Source of the DNA: Arthrobacter agilis
GTDB taxonomy: Bacteria > Actinomycetota > Actinomycetes > Actinomycetales > Micrococcaceae
NCBI RefSeq assembly: GCF_030816075.1
Contig: NZ_JAUSXO010000001.1
Location: 372,001-436,000 of the forward strand
Length of the DNA stretch: 64,000 bases
Reading direction: 5' to 3'
The position numbers and the translations under genes are program-made. The notes under the pieces are model-generated. The model worked only from the letters and a program-made list of their open reading frames with translations. It made no database searches and had not been told where the DNA came from. This document shows, piece by piece, positions 8,824 to 17,399 of the stretch. Within the stretch, counting starts at the first letter, position 1; every line of letters starts with the position of its first letter.

Positions 8824-9348
8824 ATGGGACGGGTCATCTCGGTCTCGGACAGCACGGTGATCGCGCGGTCGCCGCAGGCGCTCTACGCCATGGTCAGTGA
8901 CGTGACGCGGATGGGCGAGTGGAGCCCGGAGAACCGGGGCGCAGTGCTGGCCGAAGGGAGCGGGGGGAGTGGCGGGATCTCCGTCGGCACGGTGTTCGAC
9001 GGCGCCAACACGCGGGGGCGGGTCAGCTGGACCACGCGCTGCACCGTGACGGCCGCGGAGCCCGGCCGGGAGTTCGCGTTCCGCGTGCACGCGATCGGCG
9101 GCACGAAGCGCCGCGTCCCCGCCCGGATCGCGTCCTGGCAGTACACCTTCCGGGAGCACGACGGCGGGACGCTCGTCACCGAGACGTGGACGGACGACCG
9201 GCCCTGGCACGACGCCGCCGCGCAGGCCTTCGACTACGTGGCCACCGGCGGGACGACCTTCGCGGCGTTCCAGCGCGGGAACATCCGGCGCACGCTGCGC
9301 AACCTCAAGGCGGCGGCCGAGTCCGGCCCGTCCCGGCAGGGCCGCTAG
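8824..9348 (+). CDS. SRPBCC family protein
   Basis: A 174-residue START/polyketide-cyclase-like (SRPBCC) protein. It starts VSDSTVIARSPQALYAMVSDVTRMGEWSPE, the usual ligand-cavity opening with SPE-WSPE signature residues, and ends with the long C-terminal helix (FQRGNIRRTLRNLKAAAES). It binds small hydrophobic ligands; none is specified. ATG 8824 has GAGGGGG 5 bases upstream. The stop codon overlaps the end of the convergent glutaminase gene. Confidence 0.88.
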   Translation: MGRVISVSDSTVIARSPQALYAMVSDVTRMGEWSPENRGAVLAEGSGGSGGISVGTVFDGANTRGRVSWTTRCTVTAAEPGREFAFRVHAIGGTKRRVPARIASWQYTFREHDGGTLVTETWTDDRPWHDAAAQAFDYVATGGTTFAAFQRGNIRRTLRNLKAAAESGPSRQGR

Positions 9349-11159
9349 TCCCGGATCCGCACCGCGGTCTCCCGCAGGTACAGGTCCACCCGCGTGTACG
9401 CGTCCCGCGTCAGCGCCTTCCAGAGTTCGACGGCGAGCCGCGGGTCCTCCTTCTCGATGGTCCGGATGGCCTGCGCGGTGAGCACCTTGACGTGCACGTC
9501 CTCCAGCGCCTTCACGGTCGTCTCCTGGCGGTCGTCGCTGCCGAGGGCGAGTTCACCGAACGTCATCCCGGCGCTCAGGGTGGTCAGCTTGAGGCGCTCG
9601 CCGGTGGGGCCGGGCACCGACGTGACGATCCTGCCGGACAGGATGAAGAACACGCCGCCGAAGGACTGCCCGACGCGCCGGACCACGTGGCCCTTCTCGT
9701 AGGTGCGGTCCTCCATGCGTGCGGTCAGTGCCTCGACGTCCTCGTCGGTGAGCGGGTTGAGCGCCGGGCACTGCGCCACCTCCACCCTCGAGGGGAGCAG
9801 GAGGTCCCCGCCGTACCGGGTGATGAGCTCGTTCTCGCACCATTCGACGGCGGCGGTGCGCGTGTCGAAGGTGGGGACGGGCCGGTCGACGTCCCTGAAG
9901 GTCTCCGCGAGGGTGCCCTCGCCGTCGATCAACACCAGGTCGCAGTCCACCTTCGTCAGGTTCTCGCGGACCTCGCCCAGCAGGCGGAGGGAGACGTCCG
10001 CCACCTCGTCGACGCGGCGCAGGTCGAGGACCACGAAGTCGACGTCGTCGTCGAGCCCGCTCAGTTCACGCACCATGGACTCCGTACCCGCGAACAGGAG
10101 GTCCCCGTTGAGCTCGATCACCCGGGCCTGGTGCCCGTGCTCCCGGAGCACGTCCATCGCCTCGTCGGTCCGGCGGATGCCCGACGGCGCGGCCGTGATG
10201 TCGTAGGTGGCGCGGATGGCCGACCGGCCCGCGCGCGCCGCCCGCACGAAGTGCAGTTCCATGTCCCGGGACATGCGCTGGCTCGTCGCCATGCCGCGCA
10301 CGCTGCTGCCGTGCTCGTCGAGCGGCGGCGAGTACACGGCCAGTCCCACCTGGCCGGGCAGGACGGCGATCGTCCCGCCGCCCACCCCGCTCTTGGCCGG
10401 CATGCCCACGGTGCTGATCCACGAGCCCGCGTCGTCGTACATCCCGCAGGTGGTCATCACGGACAGGACCCGCTCGACCGCGAGGAGGTCCATGGCCTCC
10501 ACGCCGGTCAGCGGGTTGCGCCCCGCGTTCGCCAGCGTGGCCGCCATGACGGACAGGTCCATACAGTTGACCAGCACGGAGCACTGCCGGAAGTAGTCCT
10601 CGATGACGGGCGTGGGATCGTCCTCGATGATGCCGAAGGACCGCAGGAGGTAGGCGAGGGCGCGGTTGCGGTGGCCGTGGTCCAGCTCGGACCGGAAGAT
10701 CTCCTCGTCGACGCCGAGCTGGCGGCCGGCGAAGTGCGAATAGGTGCTGAGGATGCGCTTGAACCGCCGGTTGCCGCCGCGGGACTGTACGAGGGACGTG
10801 GCGGTCAGGGCGCCCGCGTTGATCATCGCGTTCGAGGGGCGGCCGCTGCCCGGTGCGAGGGAGATCTCGTTGAAGGAGTCTCCCGAGGGCTCCACGTCCA
10901 CCTTGGCGTCCACGGCGTCCATCCCGAGGTCCGAGAGCGCCAGGCCGTAGGTGAAGGGCTTCGAGATGGACTGGATGGTGAATTCCTCGCGGGTGTCACC
11001 GACCTCGTACAGGTACCCGTCCACGGTGGTCAGGCAGATACCGAAATTGTCGGGATCGACGTTCGCCATGGCCGGGATGGTGCTGTAGGGCTTGCCGTCC
11101 TTCAGATCCGAGATCTCCCGGTGGATGGTCCGCAGGTAGCTCTCGATCGGTGATTCCAT
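9345..11159 (-). CDS. glsA: Glutaminase A with STAS and cyclic-nucleotide-binding domains
   Basis: A 604-residue enzyme hydrolysing L-glutamine to glutamate and ammonia. Residues 1-310 are the serine-dependent beta-lactamase-fold glutaminase, with the catalytic Ser64-x-x-Lys67 (QSISKPF) and the later GMPAKSGVGGG segment. Residues about 330-445 form a STAS domain (VIELNGDLLFAGTESMVREL, VDFVVLDLRRVDEV). Residues about 465-590 form a cNMP-binding domain whose phosphate cassette is FGELALGSDDRQETT with Glu and Arg kept. Simple glutaminases end near residue 310, so two regulatory domains are fused on. Start ATG 11157-11159 has GGGTGGG upstream. Confidence 0.93.
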   Translation of the reverse strand: MESPIESYLRTIHREISDLKDGKPYSTIPAMANVDPDNFGICLTTVDGYLYEVGDTREEFTIQSISKPFTYGLALSDLGMDAVDAKVDVEPSGDSFNEISLAPGSGRPSNAMINAGALTATSLVQSRGGNRRFKRILSTYSHFAGRQLGVDEEIFRSELDHGHRNRALAYLLRSFGIIEDDPTPVIEDYFRQCSVLVNCMDLSVMAATLANAGRNPLTGVEAMDLLAVERVLSVMTTCGMYDDAGSWISTVGMPAKSGVGGGTIAVLPGQVGLAVYSPPLDEHGSSVRGMATSQRMSRDMELHFVRAARAGRSAIRATYDITAAPSGIRRTDEAMDVLREHGHQARVIELNGDLLFAGTESMVRELSGLDDDVDFVVLDLRRVDEVADVSLRLLGEVRENLTKVDCDLVLIDGEGTLAETFRDVDRPVPTFDTRTAAVEWCENELITRYGGDLLLPSRVEVAQCPALNPLTDEDVEALTARMEDRTYEKGHVVRRVGQSFGGVFFILSGRIVTSVPGPTGERLKLTTLSAGMTFGELALGSDDRQETTVKALEDVHVKVLTAQAIRTIEKEDPRLAVELWKALTRDAYTRVDLYLRETAVRIRD

Positions 11160-11234
11160 GCTGCCCACCCTACGGGGCGGGCGCCTCCCGCCCGTCGGGA
11201 AGGGGCAGGGAGGGGCAGCGGAGGACGGGGGAGG

Positions 11235-11708
11235 TCAGCGGGCGCGCACCGTGCCCAGCGTGTGGCGGAGGGAGAGGACGAAGAGCTGGGCGACGGCGGT
11301 GGCGACGCCGAGGAGCAGCAGGACCGGTGCCAGGCCGGCCGTGCGGCTGTACCAGGGGCTGACCGACGGGAAAGCCACCTGACCGGGGGTGAAGGACTCC
11401 AGGTACTGCTGCTCGTACACCGCCGGCGCCAGGAGGAAGAACACGCCGAACCCCACGAGGACACCCGCGGTGATCCACACCCACCGGTCGTACGGGTTGC
11501 GCGGTGTCGCGTCGTCCTGCCGGGCGGGAGCGGCGGGGACCACCTCGCGGATCGCGGAGGGCTCCGGACCGGGCTCCGGCTCCTGCGGCAGCGCGGGGGC
11601 CAGAGGGGCCGGTGACGCCATGCGCGAGGCCTGTTCCGTGGCGCCACCACGCTGGTAGATGCCGTCGTACCGCGGATCGTAGGTGGACTGCAGGCGGTCG
11701 CTGCTCAT
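11235..11708 (-). CDS. Hypothetical membrane protein
   Basis: A 157-residue protein of unknown function. Residues 1-75 are Pro/Glu/Ala-rich and soluble; two hydrophobic helices follow (WITAGVLVGFGVFFLLAPAVY at about 78-98, GLAPVLLLLGVATAVAQLFVL at about 124-144), with a short basic tail. It probably sits in the cytoplasmic membrane with the N-terminus inside. ATG 11706-11708 has a strong GGGGAGGAA ribosome-binding site. Divergent from the pentapeptide-repeat gene. Confidence 0.75.
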   Translation of the reverse strand: MSSDRLQSTYDPRYDGIYQRGGATEQASRMASPAPLAPALPQEPEPGPEPSAIREVVPAAPARQDDATPRNPYDRWVWITAGVLVGFGVFFLLAPAVYEQQYLESFTPGQVAFPSVSPWYSRTAGLAPVLLLLGVATAVAQLFVLSLRHTLGTVRAR

Positions 11709-11861
11709 CGGTTTCCTCCCCCTGGACGGACGATTGCACCCTAGTAAAGCACGGTGCCGCCGCGCGGTCGCCCCTGCCGCCGGGTGCCGGGGAGGTGTGG
11801 ATGGTTTGATGGAGGTCCGGCCGCCGGGACCCTGCGGCACGCACGACGATCGGAGACGGGA

Positions 11862-12533
11862 ATGCCACGGCCACCGGCACGCAGCGCGACGAATGCGCCG
11901 CGCCTGTCCCTCCGGCCCCCGCAGGGCGTGACGCGCGTCGACGACCCGCGCCTGCTCGACGGGGACCACCGCGAGGGCGAGCACTACGAACGGCTGGCCC
12001 TCGACCGGCAGGAGCTCGCCGGCATCACGCTGCAGGAGTGCGTGCTCGAGGGGGTGTCGCTGGACGACACGGACCTGCGCGGCGCGCGCATCCTCGAGTG
12101 CGCGTTCGAGGACCTCTTCGCCCCGGTCTTCCGTGCCCCGCGCAGCAGCTGGCGGGAGACGTCGCTGCGCAGTACCCGGTGGGGGTCGGCGGAGCTCTAC
12201 GACAGCCGGCTCGACGGGGTCCACCTGGACGGCGGGAAGCTCGACTACGTGAATCTCCGCAGCGCGCGGCTCACGGACGTCCTCGTGAGCGGATGCATCA
12301 TCGGCGAGCTGGACCTCACGGGCGTGCGGGCCACGCGGCTCGCCCTGGCGGACTGCACCATCGGGACGCTCACGCTCGACGGCGCCCAGCTGCGCGACGC
12401 GGACCTCCGCACCAGCAGCTTCCGCGGCATCCAGGGGATCGACGGGCTGCGGGGCGTGACCATCGACGAGTACCAGCTGCAGCTGCTGGCGCCCTTCCTC
12501 GCGGAGAGCATGGGCCTGCGCATCGAGGGCTGA
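11862..12533 (+). CDS. Pentapeptide repeat protein
   Basis: A 223-residue protein with degenerate A(D/N)LxX five-residue repeats: LQECVLEGVSLDDTDLRGAR, then DGVHLDGGKLDYVNLRSARL, DLTGVRATRL, LDGAQLRDADLRTSSF. These build a right-handed quadrilateral beta-helix. Members include Qnr/MfpA gyrase protectors, but most have no known role and nothing here shows DNA mimicry beyond the fold. The end (LQLLAPFLAESMGLRI) is a hydrophobic capping helix. ATG 11862 has GGAGACGGGA upstream. An upstream GTG would add 36 unlikely residues. Confidence 0.85.
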   Translation: MPRPPARSATNAPRLSLRPPQGVTRVDDPRLLDGDHREGEHYERLALDRQELAGITLQECVLEGVSLDDTDLRGARILECAFEDLFAPVFRAPRSSWRETSLRSTRWGSAELYDSRLDGVHLDGGKLDYVNLRSARLTDVLVSGCIIGELDLTGVRATRLALADCTIGTLTLDGAQLRDADLRTSSFRGIQGIDGLRGVTIDEYQLQLLAPFLAESMGLRIEG

Positions 12534-12545
12534 GGCGGGTCCGCC

Positions 12546-13913
12546 CTACTCGGCGGGGTGAGCGGGGCCCGAGGGGTGCGGGACGCCCGTGGGATGCCCG
12601 GGCCCGCCCGGATGGGCGGGACCGGAGGGGTGGCGGTCGGCGTCGTAGTCCCTGGCCGGGGCGGGAGTCGCCGCAGCAGGGGGACCGGCAGGAGGACCGG
12701 CGGGAGGACCGGCAGGAGGACCGGCGGGCCGGCCGGTGTCCTGGTCGGGGGTCTCGGCGCGGGCCGGGGCGGGAGCGGCCCCGGGAGCGGGATCGGCCTG
12801 CCGGGCCGGCCGGCCGGCGACAGGAGCGCGCAGCGGCGGACCGGCGGGCGCTTCGGGCGGGACCGCCGTCGGCTGCCGCGTGCGCGTCCGTACCCAGGGC
12901 TGCGCATCCGGGTACGCCGGAGCCGACGAGGAGTGGACGCCGTGGGGGCGGTGGCCGTCGCCGACGTGCACGGCATGCAGGCCGGCCGGCTGCAGCACCG
13001 GCAGCGCGACCACCGTGCGGGTGCGGTCGATGCCCCTGCGGTCGGCGAGCCGCACGATGACGACGGCCGTGACGCCCATGGTCAGGGCGGAGACGATGAG
13101 GCCGCTGACCGACCCCTCGGTGGAGTTCACGTCCACCAGCCCGAAGGCGCCGAGCACGAAGATGGTCATGTTGTTGATCGCGTGGACGGCGATCGCCGCC
13201 TCGAGCCCGCCCGTGCGCCAGCTGATCCAGCCGGCGAAGATCGCGAAGAGCGCGACGTCGGCCTGTCCGAGCGGATCGTACCCGTGGCCGAGGACGAACA
13301 GCGGCACGGGGAGCAGGATCGCGTAGGCGGGGTGCCGCAGCCAGCTGCCGATCGCCTGCATCAGGAAGCCCCGGAAGACGTATTCCTCCGCGGCGGCCTG
13401 GAACGGGACGGCGAGGACGGCCAGCACCAGCATGACGAGGAGGATCGACGTGTCCTGCTGCGCCGGTGCGGGGACGGACTCCTCGGGAAGGAGGAACCCG
13501 ATCCCGGTCGACACGACGAGGCTCGCGAGGAAGACCGCCAGTGCGACACCCGTGCACACCGCGAGCCAGCGCCAGCGGATGCGGCCGGCCACGGAGGAGA
13601 GCAGGCCGAGGGGCCGCGGGCCCATGATCAGCGCCGCGAGGGCGAGGGCCGGGATCATCAGGATCAGCGACACCAGCGTGAAGGCGAACGTCACCGGGTT
13701 GCTGAGATCCAGTTCGGTCAGGGCATCGAGGTACGGGTCCACGCCGGTGGGCGAGAGGATGGCGGCGGCCATGCCCGCCACCACGACCACGAGGAGGAAC
13801 ACGATGTAGAACACGAAGCCGAGCAGCGCCGTGAGCAGCGGCTTCCACCAGCTGTGCCATGGCCACGAGAGGGCCAGGCGGTGGAATTCGTACTGTCCCT
13901 CGACCTGTCGCAT
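12546..13913 (-). CDS. CPBP family intramembrane metalloprotease with Pro/Ala-rich tail
   Basis: A 455-residue membrane protein with about 8 helices in the first 290 residues. The CPBP/Rce1 motifs are visible: EEYVFRGF (EExxxR), a His in VLGHGYD, and HAINN (HxxxN). Relatives are glutamic-type CAAX or bacteriocin-processing proteases. Residues about 300-455 form a low-complexity cytoplasmic tail rich in Pro, Ala and His, with PAGPP repeats, absent from typical family members. ATG 13911-13913; no strong ribosome-binding site. Substrate unknown. Confidence 0.88.
   Translation of the reverse strand: MRQVEGQYEFHRLALSWPWHSWWKPLLTALLGFVFYIVFLLVVVVAGMAAAILSPTGVDPYLDALTELDLSNPVTFAFTLVSLILMIPALALAALIMGPRPLGLLSSVAGRIRWRWLAVCTGVALAVFLASLVVSTGIGFLLPEESVPAPAQQDTSILLVMLVLAVLAVPFQAAAEEYVFRGFLMQAIGSWLRHPAYAILLPVPLFVLGHGYDPLGQADVALFAIFAGWISWRTGGLEAAIAVHAINNMTIFVLGAFGLVDVNSTEGSVSGLIVSALTMGVTAVVIVRLADRRGIDRTRTVVALPVLQPAGLHAVHVGDGHRPHGVHSSSAPAYPDAQPWVRTRTRQPTAVPPEAPAGPPLRAPVAGRPARQADPAPGAAPAPARAETPDQDTGRPAGPPAGPPAGPPAGPPAAATPAPARDYDADRHPSGPAHPGGPGHPTGVPHPSGPAHPAE
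12682..12729. repeat. 12-bp tandem repeat inside the CPBP tail
   Basis: Four copies of GGACCGGC(A/G)GGA in tandem. On the coding (minus) strand they encode the PAGP/PAGPP run in the protease tail. Slippage at this repeat would change tail length without breaking the frame, since the unit is a multiple of three. Confidence 0.7.
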
Positions 13914-13917
13914 GGAT

Positions 13918-14643
13918 CTACCGTAGTGCGGATTCCCTCGTCTTTTCAGCGAGGTCCGCCTGCCGGTCCTGCCGGTGGCGCAGATGCCCCAGGAGGGTGA
14001 CGACGGCGGAGAGCAGGGCGGAGACGGCCACGCCGAGCCAGAGGCCCACGGAGAGGGTCAGGGCTCCCACTACGGCACCCGCCATGATCAGTGCGATCGC
14101 CGAGGCGCGGCGCGCCCAGAACGGGCTCTTCCCGCCGGCGAGGCGGGAATCGGAGGCGAGGCCGGTGATGGTCGAGGTGACCACCACGGTGGTGATCTCG
14201 GCGACCTTGAGGCGCTTCGCCGTCGCGGCCTGGATGCCCATCATGGTCGCGAGCACCGACGTCGTGATGCTGCCCAGGACCTCCTCGGCGTGGACGTCGA
14301 CCAGCGCGACGTACACCGCGAGGCCCGTCAGGCCGACGGTCACCGTGAGGAGGGTGCTGGAGGTGCGGCCGGACCACCCTTCCGGTCCCTTCCGCAGCAC
14401 CCGGCCCGCGAGGGCCGCACCCACCATGAAGAAGACGAGGGCGAGGGCCGGCCGGAGGATCGGGAGCTCGGCGCCGCCGGCGAAGGCCATGCCCAGGAGG
14501 ACGACGTTGCCGGTCATGTTGCCCGTGAAGACGCGGTCGAGCCCGAGATAGCCCACGGCGTCGATCACGCCCGTGGAGAACGTGAGCGCGAGCATGAGCC
14601 ACAGATGCAGGCGGTCCGTGCCCACGCGATTCTTCTTCACCAT
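13918..14643 (-). CDS. DUF1275 (YoaK-like) membrane protein
   Basis: A 241-residue membrane protein with six helices. The family signature DAVGYLGLDRVFTGNMTGNVVLLG (GNMTGN core) is present near residues 27-50. Further helices include ALALVFFMVGAALAGRVL and SAIALIMAGAVVGALTL. The family is described as YoaK/DUF1275; transport function is not established. ATG 14641-14643 with GAAGGA 6 bases upstream; an upstream TTG is less likely. It lies 5 bases ahead of the CPBP gene on the same strand, so the two are probably one operon. Confidence 0.87.
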   Translation of the reverse strand: MVKKNRVGTDRLHLWLMLALTFSTGVIDAVGYLGLDRVFTGNMTGNVVLLGMAFAGGAELPILRPALALVFFMVGAALAGRVLRKGPEGWSGRTSSTLLTVTVGLTGLAVYVALVDVHAEEVLGSITTSVLATMMGIQAATAKRLKVAEITTVVVTSTITGLASDSRLAGGKSPFWARRASAIALIMAGAVVGALTLSVGLWLGVAVSALLSAVVTLLGHLRHRQDRQADLAEKTRESALR

Positions 14644-14649
14644 GTTTTC

Positions 14650-14730
14650 CTTCGGTAACAACCTTGAAACGAATGTATACGAAGCTTATCGTCGTACCCG
14701 TGATTGTATTCAATATTGATCACCGTGCAG
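14650..14730. promoter_or_regulatory. AT-rich divergent promoter region
   Basis: This stretch between the DUF1275 gene and the peptide transporter is far richer in A/T than its surroundings. It holds the palindrome GTATAC (14675-14680) and two TGTAT(A/T)C half sites (14674-14680, 14705-14711). On the minus strand TATACA may be a -10 box for the DUF1275 gene. The repeated half sites may be targets of the GntR protein encoded at the end of the transporter operon; that is inference. Confidence 0.4.
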
Positions 14731-14764
14731 AAGCAGTTCCGTCCGTCCGTTCGTGAGGAACCCC

Positions 14765-16444
14765 ATGCAGCACCACCCGCAGCACCCGCCGGCCCCGCGC
14801 CGTCGTCCCCGCAGGCCGGCGCGACTGATCGCCGCTGCCGCCGTCGCCCTGACCGCCCTGACCGCCTGCCAGCCCGTCCAGCCCCTCCCGGCCGCCCCGG
14901 TGCGCGACGACGTCACGAGCGTGCCCCTCCCCGACGCCGGCGTCAGGGAGGGGGGCGACCTCGTCATGGCGCTCTCCGCCGAGCCGGACCGCCTGGATCC
15001 GACGACGTCGTCGTCCCTCTACACGCGCTACGTCATGCAGACCATGTGCCAGAAGCTCTACGACATCGACGCCGACGGCGGACTCGTCCCGCAACTGGCC
15101 ACGGCCCTGCCGCAGATCTCCGAGGACGGCCTCACCGTCACCATCCCCGTCCGCACCGACGCCGTGTTCGCCGACGGCGAGCCGTTCGACGCCGACGCCG
15201 TCCGCACCACCCTCGAACGCCACCTCACCCTCGAGGGGTCCACCCGCAAGAGCGAGCTGGGACCGATCAGCGACATCCGGGCGGTGGGCGCGGACCGCGT
15301 GCAGATCACCTACGAGAAGCCCTTCGCACCCCTCACGGCGGCGCTCGCCGACCGCGCCGGCATGATGCTCTCGCCCCGGGCGATCGCGGAGAAGGGCGCG
15401 GACTTCGGCAACAGCCCGGTGTGCGTGGGACCGTTCCGGTTCGTCGACCGCGTGCCGCAGACGTCCATCACCGTGGAGCGCGACCCGCTCTACTACGACG
15501 CCGACAACGTGCACCTGGACACCATCACCTACCGGATCATCACGGACGCGAACATCCGGGCCGCGAACCTGCGCTCCGGCGACGTGCAGGTGGCCGACAC
15601 CATCTCCCCGCAGGACGTCGACGCCCTGCTCAAGGAGGACGGCGTAGGCGTGCTGCAGGTCGGATCACTCGGCTACCAGGGGCTCACGGTCAACGTGGGC
15701 AACACGGCGGGCGTCGGTGAGCCCCCGGGCAGCATCGACACCCCTCTCGCGCAGGAGAAGGCGGTCCGCATGGCCCTGTCCCTGTCGATCGACCGCGAGG
15801 CCCTCGTGAACACCGTGTTCAACAGCTGGTTCGAACCCGCCTGCTCGCCCATCTCACCCGACAGCCCGTACGCCTCCGAGGCGAGCGAGGCGTGCCCGCC
15901 CTACGATCCGGACGGGGCCAGGAAGCTCCTGGCGGACGCCGGCCTCGAGACGCCGTACCCCATCGAGATGCAGGTGACCAACACACCGGACACCCTGCGC
16001 TACGGCCAGGCGCTCCAGGCCGCCGTGGCCGACGGGGGCTTCGAGCTCACCGTGGTGCCGGTCGAGTACTCCACGCTCCTCGACGTGCAGTCCCAGGGCG
16101 ACTTCGAAGCCCTCCAGCTCGGCTGGTCCGGGCGGATCGACCCGCACGGCAACATGTTCAACTTCCTGTCCACCGGCGGCGGCAACAACTACTCCGGCTA
16201 CAGCAACCCCGCGGTGGACGAGCTGCTCACCGGCGCCGCGCGGATCAACGACGTCGACGAACGCGCGGCCCTCTACGGCCAGGCCGTGGAACTCGTGCAG
16301 GAGGACAACCCCCTCATCTACCTGTACCGGCAGCGGAGCCTCACCGCCTACAGCACCGACATCGCCGGCGTGGAGACCTTCGCCGACGGCGTCGTGCACC
16401 TCAGCAACGCCGCCTTCATCGAGCCGTCCGAGAGTGAGAACTGA
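14765..16444 (+). CDS. Peptide ABC transporter substrate-binding lipoprotein (SBP family 5)
   Basis: A 559-residue extracytoplasmic solute-binding protein of the DppA/OppA family. It has a basic signal peptide ending in a lipobox (LTALTAC, Cys near residue 35), so it is a membrane-anchored lipoprotein. The family region LDPTTSSSLYTRYVMQTMC follows. The C-terminal lobe has the usual FNFLSTGGGNNYSGYSNP segment. Start ATG 14765 has GTGAGGAA ahead of it. First gene of a six-gene operon, followed by the permease after one base. Confidence 0.93.
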   Translation: MQHHPQHPPAPRRRPRRPARLIAAAAVALTALTACQPVQPLPAAPVRDDVTSVPLPDAGVREGGDLVMALSAEPDRLDPTTSSSLYTRYVMQTMCQKLYDIDADGGLVPQLATALPQISEDGLTVTIPVRTDAVFADGEPFDADAVRTTLERHLTLEGSTRKSELGPISDIRAVGADRVQITYEKPFAPLTAALADRAGMMLSPRAIAEKGADFGNSPVCVGPFRFVDRVPQTSITVERDPLYYDADNVHLDTITYRIITDANIRAANLRSGDVQVADTISPQDVDALLKEDGVGVLQVGSLGYQGLTVNVGNTAGVGEPPGSIDTPLAQEKAVRMALSLSIDREALVNTVFNSWFEPACSPISPDSPYASEASEACPPYDPDGARKLLADAGLETPYPIEMQVTNTPDTLRYGQALQAAVADGGFELTVVPVEYSTLLDVQSQGDFEALQLGWSGRIDPHGNMFNFLSTGGGNNYSGYSNPAVDELLTGAARINDVDERAALYGQAVELVQEDNPLIYLYRQRSLTAYSTDIAGVETFADGVVHLSNAAFIEPSESEN

Positions 16445-16445
16445 C

Positions 16446-17399
16446 ATGGGCCGCTATCTCGTCACCCGGCTCTGGCAGTCGGCCGTCACCCTGATCCTCG
16501 CCTCGATCGTGGTCTTCATCGGTGTGCGGCAACTGCCCGGCGATCCCGCGCTCGCCATGGCGGGGGAGGAGGCGAGCCCCGAGCAGCTCGCCGCCGTGCG
16601 GGCCGAGATGGGCCTCGACCAGCCGCTCGTCACGCAGTACCTCGCGTTCGTGCGCAACATGTTCCGCGGCGACTTCGGGGAGTCCACCCGGACCGGCACC
16701 CCCGTCACGGAGCTGATCGCCACCACGCTGCCGGTCACCCTGTGGCTCTCGGCCTACGCGATCGTGGTGGCGATCGTCGTCGGGATCCTCTTCGGCGTGA
16801 TCGCCGAACGGTTCCGCGGACGGTGGCCCGAGTGGGTCGCGAACGCCTTCGCCCTCATCGGTCTCTCCGTGCCCAACTTCTGGCTCGGGATCCTCGCCAT
16901 CCTCTACCTCGCGGTGACCCTGGGCTGGTTCCCCGCCTCGGGCTACGTGGACGTGCTCTCGGATCCGTTCCGGGGGCTCTACTACCTCACGCTGCCGGCC
17001 CTGATCCTCGGCACCGGGCTCGCCGCCGTCATCATGCGCCAGACCCGCGCGTCGATGATCGAGACGATGACCACCGACTACGTCCGGACGGCCCGCGCCA
17101 AGGGCCTCGGCCGGGGCCGCGTCCTCATGCGGTACGGGCTACGGAACTCGCTGATCGTCGTCGTGACCATCGTGGGCCTGCAGCTCGGCGGCCTCATCTC
17201 CGGGGCCGTGGTGACGGAGCGCATCTTCGCGCTGCCGGGCTTCGGGAAGCTCACCCTCGACGCCGTCTTCACCCGCGACTACCCCGTCATCCAGGCGGTG
17301 GTGCTGATCATCACGGTCAGCTACATCCTCATCAACCTCGCCGTGGACGTCCTGTACTCGGTGGTCAACCCCAAGATCCGCGTCGAAGGAGCCAACTGA
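16446..17399 (+). CDS. Peptide ABC transporter permease (DppB-like)
   Basis: A 317-residue inner-membrane subunit with six helices. The N-terminus (YLVTRLWQSAVTLILASIVVF) and RQLPGDPA are typical of DppB/GsiC proteins. The EAA loop is RTARAKGLGRGRVLMRYGLRN (residues about 212-232), which docks on the ATPase. It ends TGATG, the A of the stop serving as the first base of the next start, so the two permeases are translationally coupled. Confidence 0.94.
   Translation: MGRYLVTRLWQSAVTLILASIVVFIGVRQLPGDPALAMAGEEASPEQLAAVRAEMGLDQPLVTQYLAFVRNMFRGDFGESTRTGTPVTELIATTLPVTLWLSAYAIVVAIVVGILFGVIAERFRGRWPEWVANAFALIGLSVPNFWLGILAILYLAVTLGWFPASGYVDVLSDPFRGLYYLTLPALILGTGLAAVIMRQTRASMIETMTTDYVRTARAKGLGRGRVLMRYGLRNSLIVVVTIVGLQLGGLISGAVVTERIFALPGFGKLTLDAVFTRDYPVIQAVVLIITVSYILINLAVDVLYSVVNPKIRVEGAN

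Noticed and set aside
12682..12729. Possible CRISPR or regulatory repeat
   Set aside because: It encodes PAGPP in the CPBP tail and the repeats have no spacers.
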